From: Shewanella gelidimarina
Lineage (GTDB): Bacteria > Pseudomonadota > Gammaproteobacteria > Enterobacterales > Shewanellaceae
Length of the DNA: 64,000 nucleotides
Direction of reading: 5' to 3'
NCBI RefSeq assembly: GCF_023283945.1
Contig: NZ_JAKIKW010000002.1
Coordinates: 248,001 to 312,000 of the forward strand
The translations under genes were made by a program, and so were the position numbers. The notes beneath the pieces were generated by a model. It saw only the letters and a list, made by a program, of their open reading frames with translations, was not told where the DNA came from and ran no database searches. How positions within the stretch are numbered: the stretch's first letter is position 1; the number at the start of each line of letters is the position of its first letter. Positions 47,840 through 57,525 of this stretch are shown here, one piece after another.

Positions 47840-48976
47840 ATGAAGCAAACATTAATCGCAGACCGTATTTTTGATGGTCAGCAGTTTCATCATGATCTAC
47901 CTGTCACCTTTGAAGATGGACATATTCTTGCTTTTGATACCGTAAAAGGCGCAAAAGAGTCGCGGGTTGACGGTAGCATTACCCCAGGTTTTATTGATGT
48001 ACAAGTTAATGGCGGTGGTGGCGTATTATTTAATTCATCACCGACAAGGCAAGGGATAGAGGCGATAGGGCAAGCACATGCAAAGTTTGGCACCACCGCC
48101 TATTTACCCACGCTAATTACCGATGATTTTAGTGTTATGCAGCAAGCTGCAGATGCCGTCGCGGATGCCATTGAGCATGGCAGTGCTGGTGTGCTCGGAG
48201 TACACTTTGAAGGACCACACCTATCTGTACCGAAAAAGGGTGTGCATCCTCAGCCGCATATTAGGCGCATTTCTGATGCCGAACTTGATATTTTTAGCCG
48301 TCAAGACTTAGGCATTAAAGTGGTCACACTTGCGCCTGAAAATGTCTCTCCGGATGTCATTGCTGCGTTAGTTAAGGCTGATGTAAAGGTGTGTCTAGGT
48401 CATTCTAATGCTGACTATGATACGGTCAAAGCGGCATTAGACGCAGGCGCTACTGGTTTTACTCATTTGTTTAATGCGATGTCTGCTTTTGGTTCTCGAA
48501 ACCCTGGAATGGTCGGTGCGGCGCTTGAAAGTACTGATGCTTGGTGTGGACTGATTGTTGATGGTCATCATGTACATCCTACTGCTGCTAAAGTGGCCAT
48601 TAATGCCAAGCCGCGGGGAAAAGTCATGTTAGTCACCGATGCTATGCCACCCGTTGGGCTTGATGGCGAGGTGAGTTTTGAATTATTTGGGACGCAAGTA
48701 TTACGTGTCGGTGATAGGTTAAATGCCGTTACTGGTGAACTTGCTGGTTGTGTCCTTGATATGGCCGGCGCTGTGGCAAATACTATTTCAATGTTAGATA
48801 TCTCTGCAGAAGAAGCGTTGAGAATGGCGTCAATGTATCCCGCAGCGTTTTTAGGGGTTAGTCAGCAGTTTGGCTCACTCGCGACCGGTAAACGGGCTGA
48901 TTTAGTCGTGATGAATGATCAGTTTAAGGTACAGCACACCTTTATTGCCGGTCAGTTAAAGTACTCAAAGGTGTAA
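47840..48976 (+). CDS. nagA: N-acetylglucosamine-6-phosphate deacetylase
   Basis: A 378-aa metal-dependent amidohydrolase turning GlcNAc-6-phosphate into glucosamine-6-phosphate and acetate. Metal and active-site motifs are present: HFEGPH, CLGHSNADY, FTHLFNAMSAF, DGHHVHP and the catalytic Asp of VTDAMPP. The ATG at 47840 follows nagK by 53 bases. A terminator follows before nagX. Confidence 0.95.
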   Translation: MKQTLIADRIFDGQQFHHDLPVTFEDGHILAFDTVKGAKESRVDGSITPGFIDVQVNGGGGVLFNSSPTRQGIEAIGQAHAKFGTTAYLPTLITDDFSVMQQAADAVADAIEHGSAGVLGVHFEGPHLSVPKKGVHPQPHIRRISDAELDIFSRQDLGIKVVTLAPENVSPDVIAALVKADVKVCLGHSNADYDTVKAALDAGATGFTHLFNAMSAFGSRNPGMVGAALESTDAWCGLIVDGHHVHPTAAKVAINAKPRGKVMLVTDAMPPVGLDGEVSFELFGTQVLRVGDRLNAVTGELAGCVLDMAGAVANTISMLDISAEEALRMASMYPAAFLGVSQQFGSLATGKRADLVVMNDQFKVQHTFIAGQLKYSKV

Positions 48977-49003
48977 CGGTGATTTATAGCCTTCGCTTTT
49001 TAT

Positions 49004-49036
49004 AAGCCTCTGTAGCCCATGCTATAGAGGCTTTTT
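49004..49036 (+). terminator. intrinsic terminator between nagA and nagX
   Basis: AAGCCTCTGTAGC, loop CCAT, GCTATAGAGGCTT with one wobble pair, then T's. It ends 35 bases before nagX and may reduce, not abolish, readthrough, since no separate operator is seen before nagX. Confidence 0.8.
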
Positions 49037-49071
49037 ATTATCCAATATTAACTGCTAAAAGAGTGTCCCGA

Positions 49072-50235
49072 ATGACAATAATAAATGACACCCAGTCGCA
49101 AGCTTGTTCAACCCCGAAAAAACAAAAGGTCAGACTTAAGTCACTTGATGCACTGCGTGGTTTTGACATGTTTTGGATTTTAGGCGGTGAGGCGATATTT
49201 GCAGCCCTTGTGGTACTCACAGGCTGGGGCAGCTTTACATGGTTAGACACGCAAATGCACCATAGCCCTTGGCATGGTTTTACTTTTTATGACCTGATTT
49301 TTCCATTGTTTATCTTTTTATCGGGTGTTGCTCTTGGGTTATCGCCCAAACGCCTAGATAAACTGCCAATGCGTGAGCGTATGCCGCTTTATCAGCATGC
49401 GATTAAACGATTAGCCTTATTGTTGGTGCTAGGCATAGTCTACAACCATGGTTGGGGTACAGGGATCCCAATCGCACTTGGCGATATTCGCTATGCTAGT
49501 GTATTGGGCCGCATTGCCTTTGCTTGGTTTTTTTGTGCGCTGTTAGTTTGGCATACAAGCCTGAGAACCCAAGTGATCTTCACTGTCGCTATTTTGGTTG
49601 GTTACAGCTTATTGCAGCTTTTCCCCTTTTTGACCCTCGATAATTCTGGCGCCTTCACTGCAACGGGGTCGATTAATGCGGCCATCGATAGCTTATTACT
49701 ACCCGGCGTGATTTATCAAGATGCTGCCGTTGATCCTGAAGGTATTTTATCGACAATCCCGGCGGTGGTTAATGGATTGTTTGGCGTGTTTGTCGGTCAT
49801 TTTATTGTTAAATTACATGAGAAGGGTGAAGGGTTTAAAGTCGCTGTAATGACCATACTAGGTTTGGCACTATTAGGCATTGGCTGGCTGATTTCCCCGA
49901 TTATTCCGGTGAATAAAACATTGTGGACCAGTAGTTTTGTACTGGTGACTTCTGGATGGAGCTTACTGCTGTTAGCGCTATTTTATGGCGTTATTGATGT
50001 TATGAAGCTAAGCAGATGGGCATTTCCTTTTATCGTGATTGGCTGTAACGCCATTGTGATCTACTTAGCGACAAGTATTGTTAATTGGCAGTACACCGCG
50101 GATAGCTTGTTTGGTGGGGTGATAAAATGGTTCCCCGTTTCTGCTCAAAGTCTTATCGCTGTGATAGCGTTATTACTGGTGCAATGGCTGGTGCTTTATT
50201 GGATGTATAAACGTTCAATCTTCATTAAAGTTTAA
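49072..50235 (+). CDS. nagX: inner-membrane protein NagX (DUF5009 family)
   Basis: A 387-aa polytopic membrane protein with about 10 hydrophobic segments. The RLKSLDALRGFDMFWILGGE opening and the HHSPWHGFTFYDLIFPLFIFLSG block are typical of the acyltransferase-3/heparan-glucosaminide acetyltransferase-like family found in bacterial chitin/GlcNAc clusters. In Shewanella it is called NagX and proposed to aid sugar uptake; no enzymatic role is proven. The ATG at 49072 is used; an in-frame GTG at 49063 is an alternative. Confidence 0.85.
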   Translation: MTIINDTQSQACSTPKKQKVRLKSLDALRGFDMFWILGGEAIFAALVVLTGWGSFTWLDTQMHHSPWHGFTFYDLIFPLFIFLSGVALGLSPKRLDKLPMRERMPLYQHAIKRLALLLVLGIVYNHGWGTGIPIALGDIRYASVLGRIAFAWFFCALLVWHTSLRTQVIFTVAILVGYSLLQLFPFLTLDNSGAFTATGSINAAIDSLLLPGVIYQDAAVDPEGILSTIPAVVNGLFGVFVGHFIVKLHEKGEGFKVAVMTILGLALLGIGWLISPIIPVNKTLWTSSFVLVTSGWSLLLLALFYGVIDVMKLSRWAFPFIVIGCNAIVIYLATSIVNWQYTADSLFGGVIKWFPVSAQSLIAVIALLLVQWLVLYWMYKRSIFIKV

Positions 50236-50323
50236 GGCGTTGTGATTACGATACTTAACGGTTGTGGTTAGCGTCGTTGATAGTGCTGTGTGGCTCTATC
50301 GATATAAATCGGTAAAGGATACA

Positions 50324-50341
50324 AATGACAGCGTTGTCTTT
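50324..50341. promoter_or_regulatory. putative NagR operator (nagP)
   Basis: AATGACAGCGTTGTCTTT, matching the other operators except at one arm position (TGTCTT for TGTCAT). It lies 157 bases upstream of nagP. Confidence 0.78.
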
Positions 50342-50497
50342 TTGGTCGCAATGTTTTAACATCAATGAAACAAAAGCCAATACTAGACACTAAAAGCAGA
50401 TATAAATCTGTTGTTGGCAAGTCAATATAATGAAGGATGGGATAACAAGTCACACTGTTATCATCAATTTAATTACAATAAGAAGCAGGTTAAATAA

Positions 50498-51811
50498 ATG
50501 ACAGCATCGACTCAGGCCCAAGCCAGCCCTCAGAGCAGTATTCTGCCTATGTTCATTATAGGTGTGCTCTTTTTTATCTTCGGATTTGTGACATGGCTTA
50601 ACGGCTCTTTGATCCCATTCCTTAAAATTATTTGTGAGCTAAATGAATTTCAAGCGTTGTTTGTGACGTTTGCGTTCTATATTGCCTACACAGTGATGGC
50701 ATTACCTATGTCGTCGATACTTAAAAAAACGGGTTATAAAAATGCGATGGCTATTGGCCTCGCTATCATGGCCGTTGGTTCACTGTTGTTTATTCCTGCG
50801 GCGCAGAGTGCGAACTTTATGCTGTTTTTAGGCGCATTGTTTGTACTAGGTACTGGCTTAACTATCTTGCAAACTGCTTCTAACCCTTATGTGGTGCTTA
50901 TTGGTCCTAAAGAAAGTGCTGCGATGCGTATTAGCATCATGGGCTTGATTAACAAAGGGGCAGGGGTCATCGTGCCGCTGTTGTTTACGGCATTGGTTTT
51001 GTCTGGTTTTGAAAACTTTACCGCAGATCATTTAGCGGCGTTAACCGAAGTTGAACGTACCGCGCAAATTAACGAACTCTCATCAAGATTGATAACACCC
51101 TATATTTATATGGCAGTGGCACTGACTTTTCTAATAGGCTTAGTTAAGTTCTCATCGTTACCTGAATTAGAATTTGAAGCAGCTGAAGAGCATCAAAGTA
51201 AAGGCAGTATTACTCACTTTCCACAAGTGATATTAGGTGCTTTAGCTCTTTTCGCTTATGTGGGTGTTGAGGTCATTGCGGGCGATACCATTGGTTTGTA
51301 CGGGGCAAGTTTGGGGGTGAATAACTTCGCGTCTTTAACCTCTTATACCATGGTCTTTATGGTATTGGGTTATATTATAGGCGTCACTTGTATACCCAGG
51401 TTCATTAGTCAGGAAAAAGCGTTATTAGGTTCGGCGATTGCCGGTATCTTATGCATCATTGGCGTGACAACGAGCTCAGCAGAAAGTACCGCGATTGCCG
51501 ATGTTTTATGGGGCTGGAGCGGGATCCCCGTTATTCCTAATACTGTTACTTTCGTGGCTATGATGGGACTGGCTCATGCGTTAGTTTGGCCGTCAATCTG
51601 GCCTTTAGCACTTGAAGGCTTAGGTAAGTTCACCGCGCAAGGTTCAGCGTTGTTGATTATGGGCATTTCAGGTGGAGCCATTCTACCTTTGATATTTGGT
51701 AAGGTCGCTCACTTTGCTGAGAATACGCAGCTCGCTTATTGGGTATGCTTACCTTGCTACCTCTTTATTCTGTTCTATGCCCTAAAGGGTCATAAGATGC
51801 GTAGCTGGTAA
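50498..51811 (+). CDS. nagP: GlcNAc permease NagP (MFS, FucP family)
   Basis: A 437-aa inner-membrane transporter with 12 predicted helices. Family features include GFVTWLNGSLIPFLK near residue 28, LQTASNPYV, and the late MMGLAHALVWPSIWPLALEGLGKFTAQGSAL stretch. NagP in Shewanella imports GlcNAc with a cation. Its position downstream of nagX and its own operator fit. It replaces the PTS importer of enterobacteria, which explains the need for NagK. Confidence 0.93.
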   Translation: MTASTQAQASPQSSILPMFIIGVLFFIFGFVTWLNGSLIPFLKIICELNEFQALFVTFAFYIAYTVMALPMSSILKKTGYKNAMAIGLAIMAVGSLLFIPAAQSANFMLFLGALFVLGTGLTILQTASNPYVVLIGPKESAAMRISIMGLINKGAGVIVPLLFTALVLSGFENFTADHLAALTEVERTAQINELSSRLITPYIYMAVALTFLIGLVKFSSLPELEFEAAEEHQSKGSITHFPQVILGALALFAYVGVEVIAGDTIGLYGASLGVNNFASLTSYTMVFMVLGYIIGVTCIPRFISQEKALLGSAIAGILCIIGVTTSSAESTAIADVLWGWSGIPVIPNTVTFVAMMGLAHALVWPSIWPLALEGLGKFTAQGSALLIMGISGGAILPLIFGKVAHFAENTQLAYWVCLPCYLFILFYALKGHKMRSW

Positions 51812-51838
51812 ATATGTTTGTTAAAAGCCACTAATCTT

Positions 51839-51863
51839 AAGGGAGCCATTGGCTCCCTTTTTG
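51839..51863 (+). terminator. intrinsic terminator after nagP
   Basis: AAGGGAGCC, loop ATT, GGCTCCCTT and T's. It closes the GlcNAc island. Confidence 0.85.
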
Positions 51864-52137
51864 TTTTTGTAACATAGGCAAGTGCCGTCATATCTAAACG
51901 ACGGGGAAAAGAGGCATTGTACAAGTTCAACACTCGACGTGTGGATGTAGGAATGCAGATCCCTTTGCAAGACTCTGTTGCAACATTCGTTTCAAAAAAG
52001 AATTTAACAACGAAGCGTGCTTGCGCAAAGATTTTTGTCACAGGTTATTTTTAAGATGGTTTATGCTGGGGAACGAGAGTGCACTGTATTGTGCGTTATT
52101 GCTTTTTCCAAGGAAGTAACCATTAACCAACCCTAGT

Positions 52138-52370
52138 TAACCTGAACTCGGGATAAGCAGTGCAGCTCAATACCCCTATTATCGCCCCTATCGGTGTTGA
52201 GCTTTCTAGTCATCGCCCGCTATTACGTACGAAACCTCGCCTTGATATAGACAATAATTTTGGCATCGAGCAAAACTGTCAGATATATGAGAAATACAAA
52301 ATTATTAAGCAGATCTTTTTTAAAAGATACTTCAAAACATTTAAACACTCATTATCCCGAGTTCAGGTTA
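52138..52370. repeat. element bounded by perfect 19-bp inverted repeats
   Basis: TAACCTGAACTCGGGATAA (52138-52156) and its exact reverse complement (52352-52370) enclose 195 bases with no transposase. No clear target-site duplication is visible. It resembles a non-autonomous transposon or the ends of a deleted insertion sequence; the family is not recognised. Confidence 0.55.
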
Positions 52371-52637
52371 GCTATCTTCATCGATGGCGTGAATGTCAGT
52401 GCTGTAGGGGGATGCTATTGTTCTTGCCTACAGCAGATTAAACTTCCACTTAATCCTGAATGTCCAACGGGCTTGGATATACCCATATCAATAATGTTTA
52501 ATATTAGCGTTGAGAGCAGGTTGTGCTGTGGAAGTTGAACCTAATTGAGGGGCTAGGCAGTAAAATCTAATTTGCAGTGTCTGCAGTCGTTATAAGGCGC
52601 GTCAATAATGGTTACTGAGCTGATAATCGTCAGATAC

Positions 52638-52668
52638 AAAAAAGCCACTCTAATGAGTGGCTTTTTTG
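52638..52668 (-). terminator. terminator of tRNA unit A
   Basis: AAAAAAGCCACT and AGTGGCTTTTTT flank a short loop. On the minus strand it follows tRNA-Thr. Confidence 0.85.
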
Positions 52669-52674
52669 TTTTTA

Positions 52675-52750
<76 letters not shown>

Positions 52751-52802
52751 TTATCTTGCTAATAAGTTATCTCTTTAGACAGAAAAACTCATTATAAAAT
52801 GT

Positions 52803-52878
52803 TGGTGCCCGAACCCGGAATCGAACCAGGGACACGAGGATTTTCAATCCTCTGCTCTACCGACTGAGCTATTCGGGC
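52803..52878 (-). tRNA. tRNA-Phe (anticodon GAA), copy A
   Basis: A 76-base cloverleaf on the minus strand, GCCCGAATAGC to CCA. The anticodon loop TTGAAAA gives GAA for phenylalanine. The sequence is very close to E. coli tRNA-Phe. It is first in the two-gene unit. Confidence 0.97.
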
Positions 52879-52960
52879 AACTAAGCTATATAAATATAAG
52901 CGTTAGATTTGTTACTTCAAACTAAGCTTTGAAAGCCTGTCTCGTTTGGAGTGCGCGTAT

Positions 52961-52987
52961 ATTATAGCGATGCTTTAAATCACGCAA
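52961..52987 (-). promoter_or_regulatory. promoter of tRNA unit A
   Basis: On the minus strand, a perfect TATAAT -10 (52961-52966) is followed by a GC-rich discriminator CGCGC, typical of stringently controlled stable RNA genes. A TTGCGT -35-like hexamer (52982-52987) lies 15 bases upstream, outside the duplicated block. Confidence 0.75.
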
Positions 52988-53313
52988 GTGCTTTTTTCGA
53001 TAACTGCCTAACAAATAGCCGTACAGTTAAAAATATCACTATAAGCTCTTATTTTGCTGATTAATTAGTCTAGAAAAACAATGCAGTGGTGGTCTTGAGC
53101 TTGTTTATAGGTGAGTTAGCCTTTTTCTACTTGTATATCACGACTAATTGAAAGAGCAGTGGAGGAGAGAGATTCAATGCGTTGTTGTCATCAGCCTGCG
53201 CATGCTTATGCTGGTGGTACTTGAAGGTTGGATGGATCAGCGTCTACAGTGCTAACTTATCAGAGGGCGGGACAGGCTTAGAATATAAACGTTTAGAAAG
53301 CTAAAGTTAAAAA
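52970..53313. other. spacer between the two tRNA units
   Basis: 344 bases unique to the space between the duplicated blocks. No gene or hairpin of note was seen. Confidence 0.5.
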
Positions 53314-53315
53314 AC

Positions 53316-53346
53316 AAAAAAGCCACTCTAATGAGTGGCTTTTTTG
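53316..53346 (-). terminator. terminator of tRNA unit B
   Basis: Identical stem to that at 52638-52668. Confidence 0.85.
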
Positions 53347-53352
53347 TTTGTA

Positions 53353-53428
<76 letters not shown>

Positions 53429-53480
53429 TTATCCTGCTAATAAGTTATCTCTTTACACCGAAAAACTCATTATAAAATGT

Positions 53481-53556
53481 TGGTGCCCGAACCCGGAATC
53501 GAACCAGGGACACGAGGATTTTCAATCCTCTGCTCTACCGACTGAGCTATTCGGGC
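53481..53556 (-). tRNA. tRNA-Phe (anticodon GAA), copy B
   Basis: Identical over all 76 bases to the copy at 52803-52878; first in its unit. Confidence 0.97.
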
Positions 53557-53638
53557 AACTAAGCTATATAAATATATGTGTTAGATTTGTTACTTCAAAC
53601 TAAGCTTTGAAAGCCTGTATCGTTTGGAGTGCGCGTAT

Positions 53639-53665
53639 ATTATAGCGCAGAGATTTATCCTGCAA
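53639..53665 (-). promoter_or_regulatory. promoter of tRNA unit B
   Basis: A minus-strand TATAAT (53639-53644) with the same GC-rich discriminator. A TTGCAG -35-like hexamer (53660-53665) lies 15 bases upstream in DNA that differs from copy A, so both units keep a usable promoter. Confidence 0.75.
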
Positions 53666-53935
53666 GGGCTTTTTGTTATTAGCGTGACTGTTCGCTTAGT
53701 TTGTGTGCAGTTCTAAATAAAAGAACAATAGCTGCATTCCTGACGGTGTGGCGGAAGGCACATTATGTATGGTTAATATTCGCTAGTAACGTAAACCTCA
53801 CAGCATAGTGAGGCTTATGTATGCCGTTAAAAGCAGTACCGTTCGAAAGAATAGAATGTAAAGGTCAATATTTGCTGATTTTATATCCTAAAATAGAATG
53901 TATGATGATTTCATCTTATGAATTCAGGGGGCGTA
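53666..53935. other. intergenic region upstream of cytochrome b561 gene
   Basis: About 270 bases (379 counted from the tRNA-Phe end) with a small CCTCAC/GTGAGG hairpin at 53796-53813 that has no T run on the plus strand. It presumably contains the cytochrome b561 promoter; no gene is supported. Confidence 0.45.
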
Positions 53936-54487
53936 ATGCTCTTAAATACAAAAAAGTCTTACGGCCTAGTCGCTATCTTTTTTCATTGGCTTTCCGCTTT
54001 AGCTGTTATAGGCCTATTTGCCGTTGGTTTTTGGATGGTTGATTTAACTTATTACAGTGAATGGTACAAAACGGCGCCACATCTACACAAAAGCGTTGGG
54101 CTAATATTGTTATTGCTGACGCTTAGCAGAATATTGTGGCGAATTTTCACCCCTAATCCAACGAGTTTAGCCAGTCATAAAAGATGGGAGAGAAGTGCAG
54201 GCCATATGACGCATCGTGTTTTATACCTGCTTCTGCTTGTCATTATGGTTAGCGGTTTCTTAATTTCTACCGCTGACGATCGAGGTATATGGGTATTTAA
54301 TTGGTTTGAAATACCCAGCCTTGGGGCATTTATTGAAGACCAAGCCGATATCGCCGGCATGATCCACCAATATGCAGCATACAGTTTAATCGGTTTAGTA
54401 CTGATCCATGCACTCGGTGCATTGAAACATCACTTTATTGATAAAGATTCAACACTACTCAGAATAATCAAAATTAAACATGACTAA
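53936..54487 (+). CDS. cytochrome b561 family membrane protein
   Basis: A 183-aa protein with four hydrophobic helices and histidines placed as for two b-type hemes ([49 protein letters not shown]). It is an electron carrier of the inner membrane, like E. coli YceJ/CybB. The ATG at 53936 has CAGGGGGCG upstream. It overlaps or abuts yceI, the usual partner. The electron acceptor is not known. Confidence 0.9.
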   Translation: MLLNTKKSYGLVAIFFHWLSALAVIGLFAVGFWMVDLTYYSEWYKTAPHLHKSVGLILLLLTLSRILWRIFTPNPTSLASHKRWERSAGHMTHRVLYLLLLVIMVSGFLISTADDRGIWVFNWFEIPSLGAFIEDQADIAGMIHQYAAYSLIGLVLIHALGALKHHFIDKDSTLLRIIKIKHD

Positions 54488-54509
54488 TTTTTATATGGAG
54501 AAAATAACA

Positions 54510-55085
54510 ATGAAAAAGGGTTTATTGGCTACGGCATTGGCAACAACGTTGATGATGGCGAGTACGGCACAAGCAGCTGATTATGTCATCGACACCGAAG
54601 GTGCTCATGCCTCTATAGAATTTAGGGTAAGCCATCTGGGTTATAGTTTCGTAGCAGGTCGTTTTAATACTTTTGAAGGGGACTTCTCATTTGATCAAAG
54701 CAAGATTGCGGATTCAAAAGTCAATGTCACCATTAATACCACCAGCATCGATTCAAACCACGCTGAACGTGATAAGCATTTACGCAGCCCGGACTTTTTA
54801 AATACTGCAAAATTTCCTACTGCGACGTTTGAATCTACTTCGGTTGATGATAAAGGTGATGGTAACTTTGTACTAAAGGGTAATTTCACCTTAAACGGTG
54901 TGACTAAACCATTAGCAATAGATGCAAAAGCGATTGGAGAGGGAAGTGACCCTTGGGGCGGGTATCGTGCTGGATTTACTGGAAGCACTGAATTTGCGCT
55001 AAAAGATTACGACATTAAAATGGATTTAGGTCCTGCATCTTCTCACGTTAGCTTAAACCTGGTAGTTGAAGGTATGCGTAAGTAA
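54510..55085 (+). CDS. yceI: YceI family periplasmic protein
   Basis: A 191-aa secreted protein: signal peptide MKKGLL...STAQA (about 22 aa), then a lipocalin-like beta-barrel with [24 protein letters not shown] and [21 protein letters not shown]. YceI proteins bind isoprenoid quinone-type lipids. GGAG lies 9 bases before the ATG at 54510; the longer frame from 54480 is not used. Adjacent to a b561 gene as in E. coli yceJ-yceI. Confidence 0.93.
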   Translation: MKKGLLATALATTLMMASTAQAADYVIDTEGAHASIEFRVSHLGYSFVAGRFNTFEGDFSFDQSKIADSKVNVTINTTSIDSNHAERDKHLRSPDFLNTAKFPTATFESTSVDDKGDGNFVLKGNFTLNGVTKPLAIDAKAIGEGSDPWGGYRAGFTGSTEFALKDYDIKMDLGPASSHVSLNLVVEGMRK

Positions 55086-55109
55086 TCGTATTGTTACGTT
55101 GTAAACCAT

Positions 55110-55136
55110 AAAAAAAGCGCCTTTCGGCGCTTTTTT
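55110..55136. terminator. bidirectional terminator between yceI and yggX
   Basis: AAAAAAGCGCC, loop TTTC, GGCGCTTTTTT: usable from both sides. Confidence 0.88.
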
Positions 55137-55144
55137 AATATGTG

Positions 55145-55423
55145 TTATTCGTCATCTTTTTGAGGAACAAAGCCTTCGATTTCGACATCTTTTCCTTCAA
55201 ACAGAAAGTTCACCATCTGCACTTCTAGGAATTTTCGGTCATCGACATTCATCATGTTGAGTTTCTTTTCATTGATAAGCATCGTTTGCTTTGACTGCCA
55301 AAGCGCCCATGCCTCTTTCCCCACATTGTCGAAAATACGCTTGCCTAAATCACCAGGGTAAAGCTGAAATCCTAAGCCTTCAGCTTCTTTTTTAAAATAT
55401 ACGCAATTTACTGTGCGAGCCAT
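55145..55423 (-). CDS. yggX: probable Fe(2+)-trafficking protein YggX
   Basis: A 92-aa cytosolic protein starting [17 protein letters not shown] with the conserved Cys7, and [17 protein letters not shown] and [14 protein letters not shown]. It belongs to a family that protects Fe-S clusters and aids iron handling. It lies two bases after mutY, as in E. coli, which makes biological sense since MutY carries an Fe-S cluster. Confidence 0.95.
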   Translation of the reverse strand: MARTVNCVYFKKEAEGLGFQLYPGDLGKRIFDNVGKEAWALWQSKQTMLINEKKLNMMNVDDRKFLEVQMVNFLFEGKDVEIEGFVPQKDDE

Positions 55424-55425
55424 GA

Positions 55426-56490
55426 TTACTCCTTATTTAATACAGAACCTAAACTCGCTAGAATCCGCTCAGTCGCTGAGGCTAAACCAACTTTAGGTGG
55501 ATGAGGTAAGTTATACCAGACAGAGGAGTCTTGTTCCATGATCTGGTTATCGCTAATCTTGTTTATTGATACTAAAACGGGTTGAATATCGAGGTGGAAA
55601 TGGCTAAATGTGTGTCTAAAGCCAACCAAATCCTCGCGATGACTAATATCGTACGCTTGATTGCTTAGGTGCTCGTCTAATTCTTCTTTAGTTGCAAATT
55701 GAGCAAAACACCAAAGCCCGCCCCAAATGCCACTCGGTGGGCGTTTTTGCAAATGAACATTATTTTGCTGCTCTAATACCAGTAGCCATGCAGCTTTTAC
55801 CGGAATAACTTTTTTAGGCTTCTTACCTGGATATTCCAGCTGGCGGCCTGATAGTTGAGCTTGGCAGTCAATAGCAACGGGGCAAGCAGGGCAATTGGGT
55901 TTAGATCGAGTGCATACCGTTGCGCCGATATCCATCATTGCTTGATTATACTTTTGAATATCTACGTTTGGCGTTAATTGTTGCGTAAGCAGCCAAAGTT
56001 TATCTTCTACCGGTTTTTTACCTGGCCAACCTTCGATAATGCCATGCCTTGCAAGCACACGTTTTACGTTGCCATCAAGGATAGGATGATTTAATCCAAG
56101 CGATAAAGACAGAACAGCCCCGGCTGTAGAGCGACCTATACCAGGCAATGCCAGTACATCATCAAAGTCGACGGGGAAAATACCTTGATGTTGCTCAACT
56201 ATTTGTTGGGCGGCTTTATGAAGGTTACGTGCTCTGGCGTAATAACCTAAGCCAGTCCAGTGATGCAGCACTTCATCTTGCTCTGCAGCGGCTAAAGTGT
56301 CGATGTTTGGGAAGCGATCGATAAATTTTTCAAAGTAAGGAATAACCGTGGCAACTTGAGTCTGCTGCAACATAATCTCTGATATCCATACTTTATATGG
56401 GGTTTTACTTTGTTGCCAGGGGAGTTGCTTACGACCATGGACATCGTACCAACTAATAATTCGGTCTGAAAAGAGTGGGGTAGTTTTCAT
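55426..56490 (-). CDS. mutY: adenine DNA glycosylase
   Basis: A 354-aa base excision repair enzyme removing adenine mispaired with 8-oxoguanine. It has [10 protein letters not shown] with the catalytic Glu, a helix-hairpin-helix [19 protein letters not shown] with the catalytic Asp, and a [4Fe-4S] site of pattern C-x6-C-x2-C-x5-C ([17 protein letters not shown]). The C-terminal domain is NUDIX-like for 8-oxoG recognition. It is first in the mutY-yggX operon. Confidence 0.97.
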   Translation of the reverse strand: MKTTPLFSDRIISWYDVHGRKQLPWQQSKTPYKVWISEIMLQQTQVATVIPYFEKFIDRFPNIDTLAAAEQDEVLHHWTGLGYYARARNLHKAAQQIVEQHQGIFPVDFDDVLALPGIGRSTAGAVLSLSLGLNHPILDGNVKRVLARHGIIEGWPGKKPVEDKLWLLTQQLTPNVDIQKYNQAMMDIGATVCTRSKPNCPACPVAIDCQAQLSGRQLEYPGKKPKKVIPVKAAWLLVLEQQNNVHLQKRPPSGIWGGLWCFAQFATKEELDEHLSNQAYDISHREDLVGFRHTFSHFHLDIQPVLVSINKISDNQIMEQDSSVWYNLPHPPKVGLASATERILASLGSVLNKE

Positions 56491-56756
56491 CGGCGCAGTG
56501 TAACCACCAGTAGTAATTTAAACAAGTTGCAGTTGTTCATTGATGAGGGAGCCCGTTTTGCTTTCAACGTGAGGGAACCAGGCGAAATAGCGCTAGATTG
56601 AGCCGTTAATCGAGTATTTTTTGTAAAAGTAGCTCTGTAACTCGCACAAACTGAAATAATGGGTATAATTTTGCGTCAATAAGGCTTGCGCTAAAGGTCT
56701 AACTTTGGATAATGCCTTTCTTTTAAAATTAATAGCTATCTTAAGCGAGGGCGAAA

Positions 56757-57470
56757 ATGAGCGAAGTAACAACCGCTGAATTCAATGAAGAAGGTAAATA
56801 CCTTCGCAAAGTAAGAAGCTTTGTATTAAGAGAAGGCCGCCTTACAAAAGGGCAAGCACAAGCGTTGGAGCAACAATGGCCAGCAATGGGCCTAGATTAT
56901 ACGCCTGAACCTATCGATTTAGTCGAGGTTTTTGGTCGTGAAGCTGACACCGTGCTTGAGATCGGTTTCGGTATGGGCGCTTCATTAGTTGAAATGGCTA
57001 AAGCGGCTCCAGAGTTAAACTTTATCGGTATTGAAGTCCATAAGCCGGGTGTTGGCGCCTGTTTATCTGTCGCGGCAGAAGCTGGGGTGACTAACCTGCG
57101 CGTGTATCATCATGATGCACTTGAAGTGTTAGAAAACAGCCTTGCCGATGCAAGTTTGGCAAGGTTGCAGTTATTCTTCCCTGATCCGTGGCACAAAACA
57201 CGTCACCATAAGCGTAGAATAGTACAGGCACCTTTTGCTGAGCTTATCCGCAACAAACTTAAAGTGGGTGGCGTGTTCCATCTGGCGACAGATTGGGAAA
57301 ACTACAGCGAGCACATGTTAGAAGTCATGAACAGTGCGCCAGGTTATAAAAACCAATCGGTGACAGGTGATGTTGTTGAGCGTCCTGAACATCGTCCGCT
57401 AACAAAGTTCGAAGCACGTGGTCATCGCTTAGGTCATGGCGTTTGGGACCTTATGTTTGAGCGTGTCTAA
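56757..57470 (+). CDS. trmB: tRNA (guanine-N7-)-methyltransferase
   Basis: A 237-aa SAM-dependent enzyme methylating G46 in the tRNA variable loop. The SAM motif [10 protein letters not shown] and the [15 protein letters not shown] signature are intact, and the C-terminal [17 protein letters not shown] is typical. It is divergent from mutY, as in E. coli. GAGGG lies just before the ATG. yggL follows after 55 bases. Confidence 0.96.
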   Translation: MSEVTTAEFNEEGKYLRKVRSFVLREGRLTKGQAQALEQQWPAMGLDYTPEPIDLVEVFGREADTVLEIGFGMGASLVEMAKAAPELNFIGIEVHKPGVGACLSVAAEAGVTNLRVYHHDALEVLENSLADASLARLQLFFPDPWHKTRHHKRRIVQAPFAELIRNKLKVGGVFHLATDWENYSEHMLEVMNSAPGYKNQSVTGDVVERPEHRPLTKFEARGHRLGHGVWDLMFERV

Positions 57471-57525
57471 GCGTTATATAGTTCGTTAATTTAGTTTTTG
57501 TTTATCACCATTGAGGAGTTCCACC

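Larger units (their letters stand above)
51812..52674. other. non-coding region with a terminator and an inverted-repeat element
   Basis: About 860 bases without a credible gene. It has the nagP terminator (51839-51863), a 233-bp element bounded by perfect 19-bp inverted repeats (52138-52370), and the tRNA terminator next to the tRNA genes. Small open frames inside the element overlap each other and show no domain features. Confidence 0.6.

Noticed and set aside
52160..52538. Two overlapping open frames inside and past the 19-bp inverted-repeat element
   Set aside because: They overlap in different frames and show no transposase-like or other known features.
53821..54042. Open frame overlapping the cytochrome b561 start
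   Set aside because: It overlaps the b561 gene in another frame and its sequence is not protein-like.
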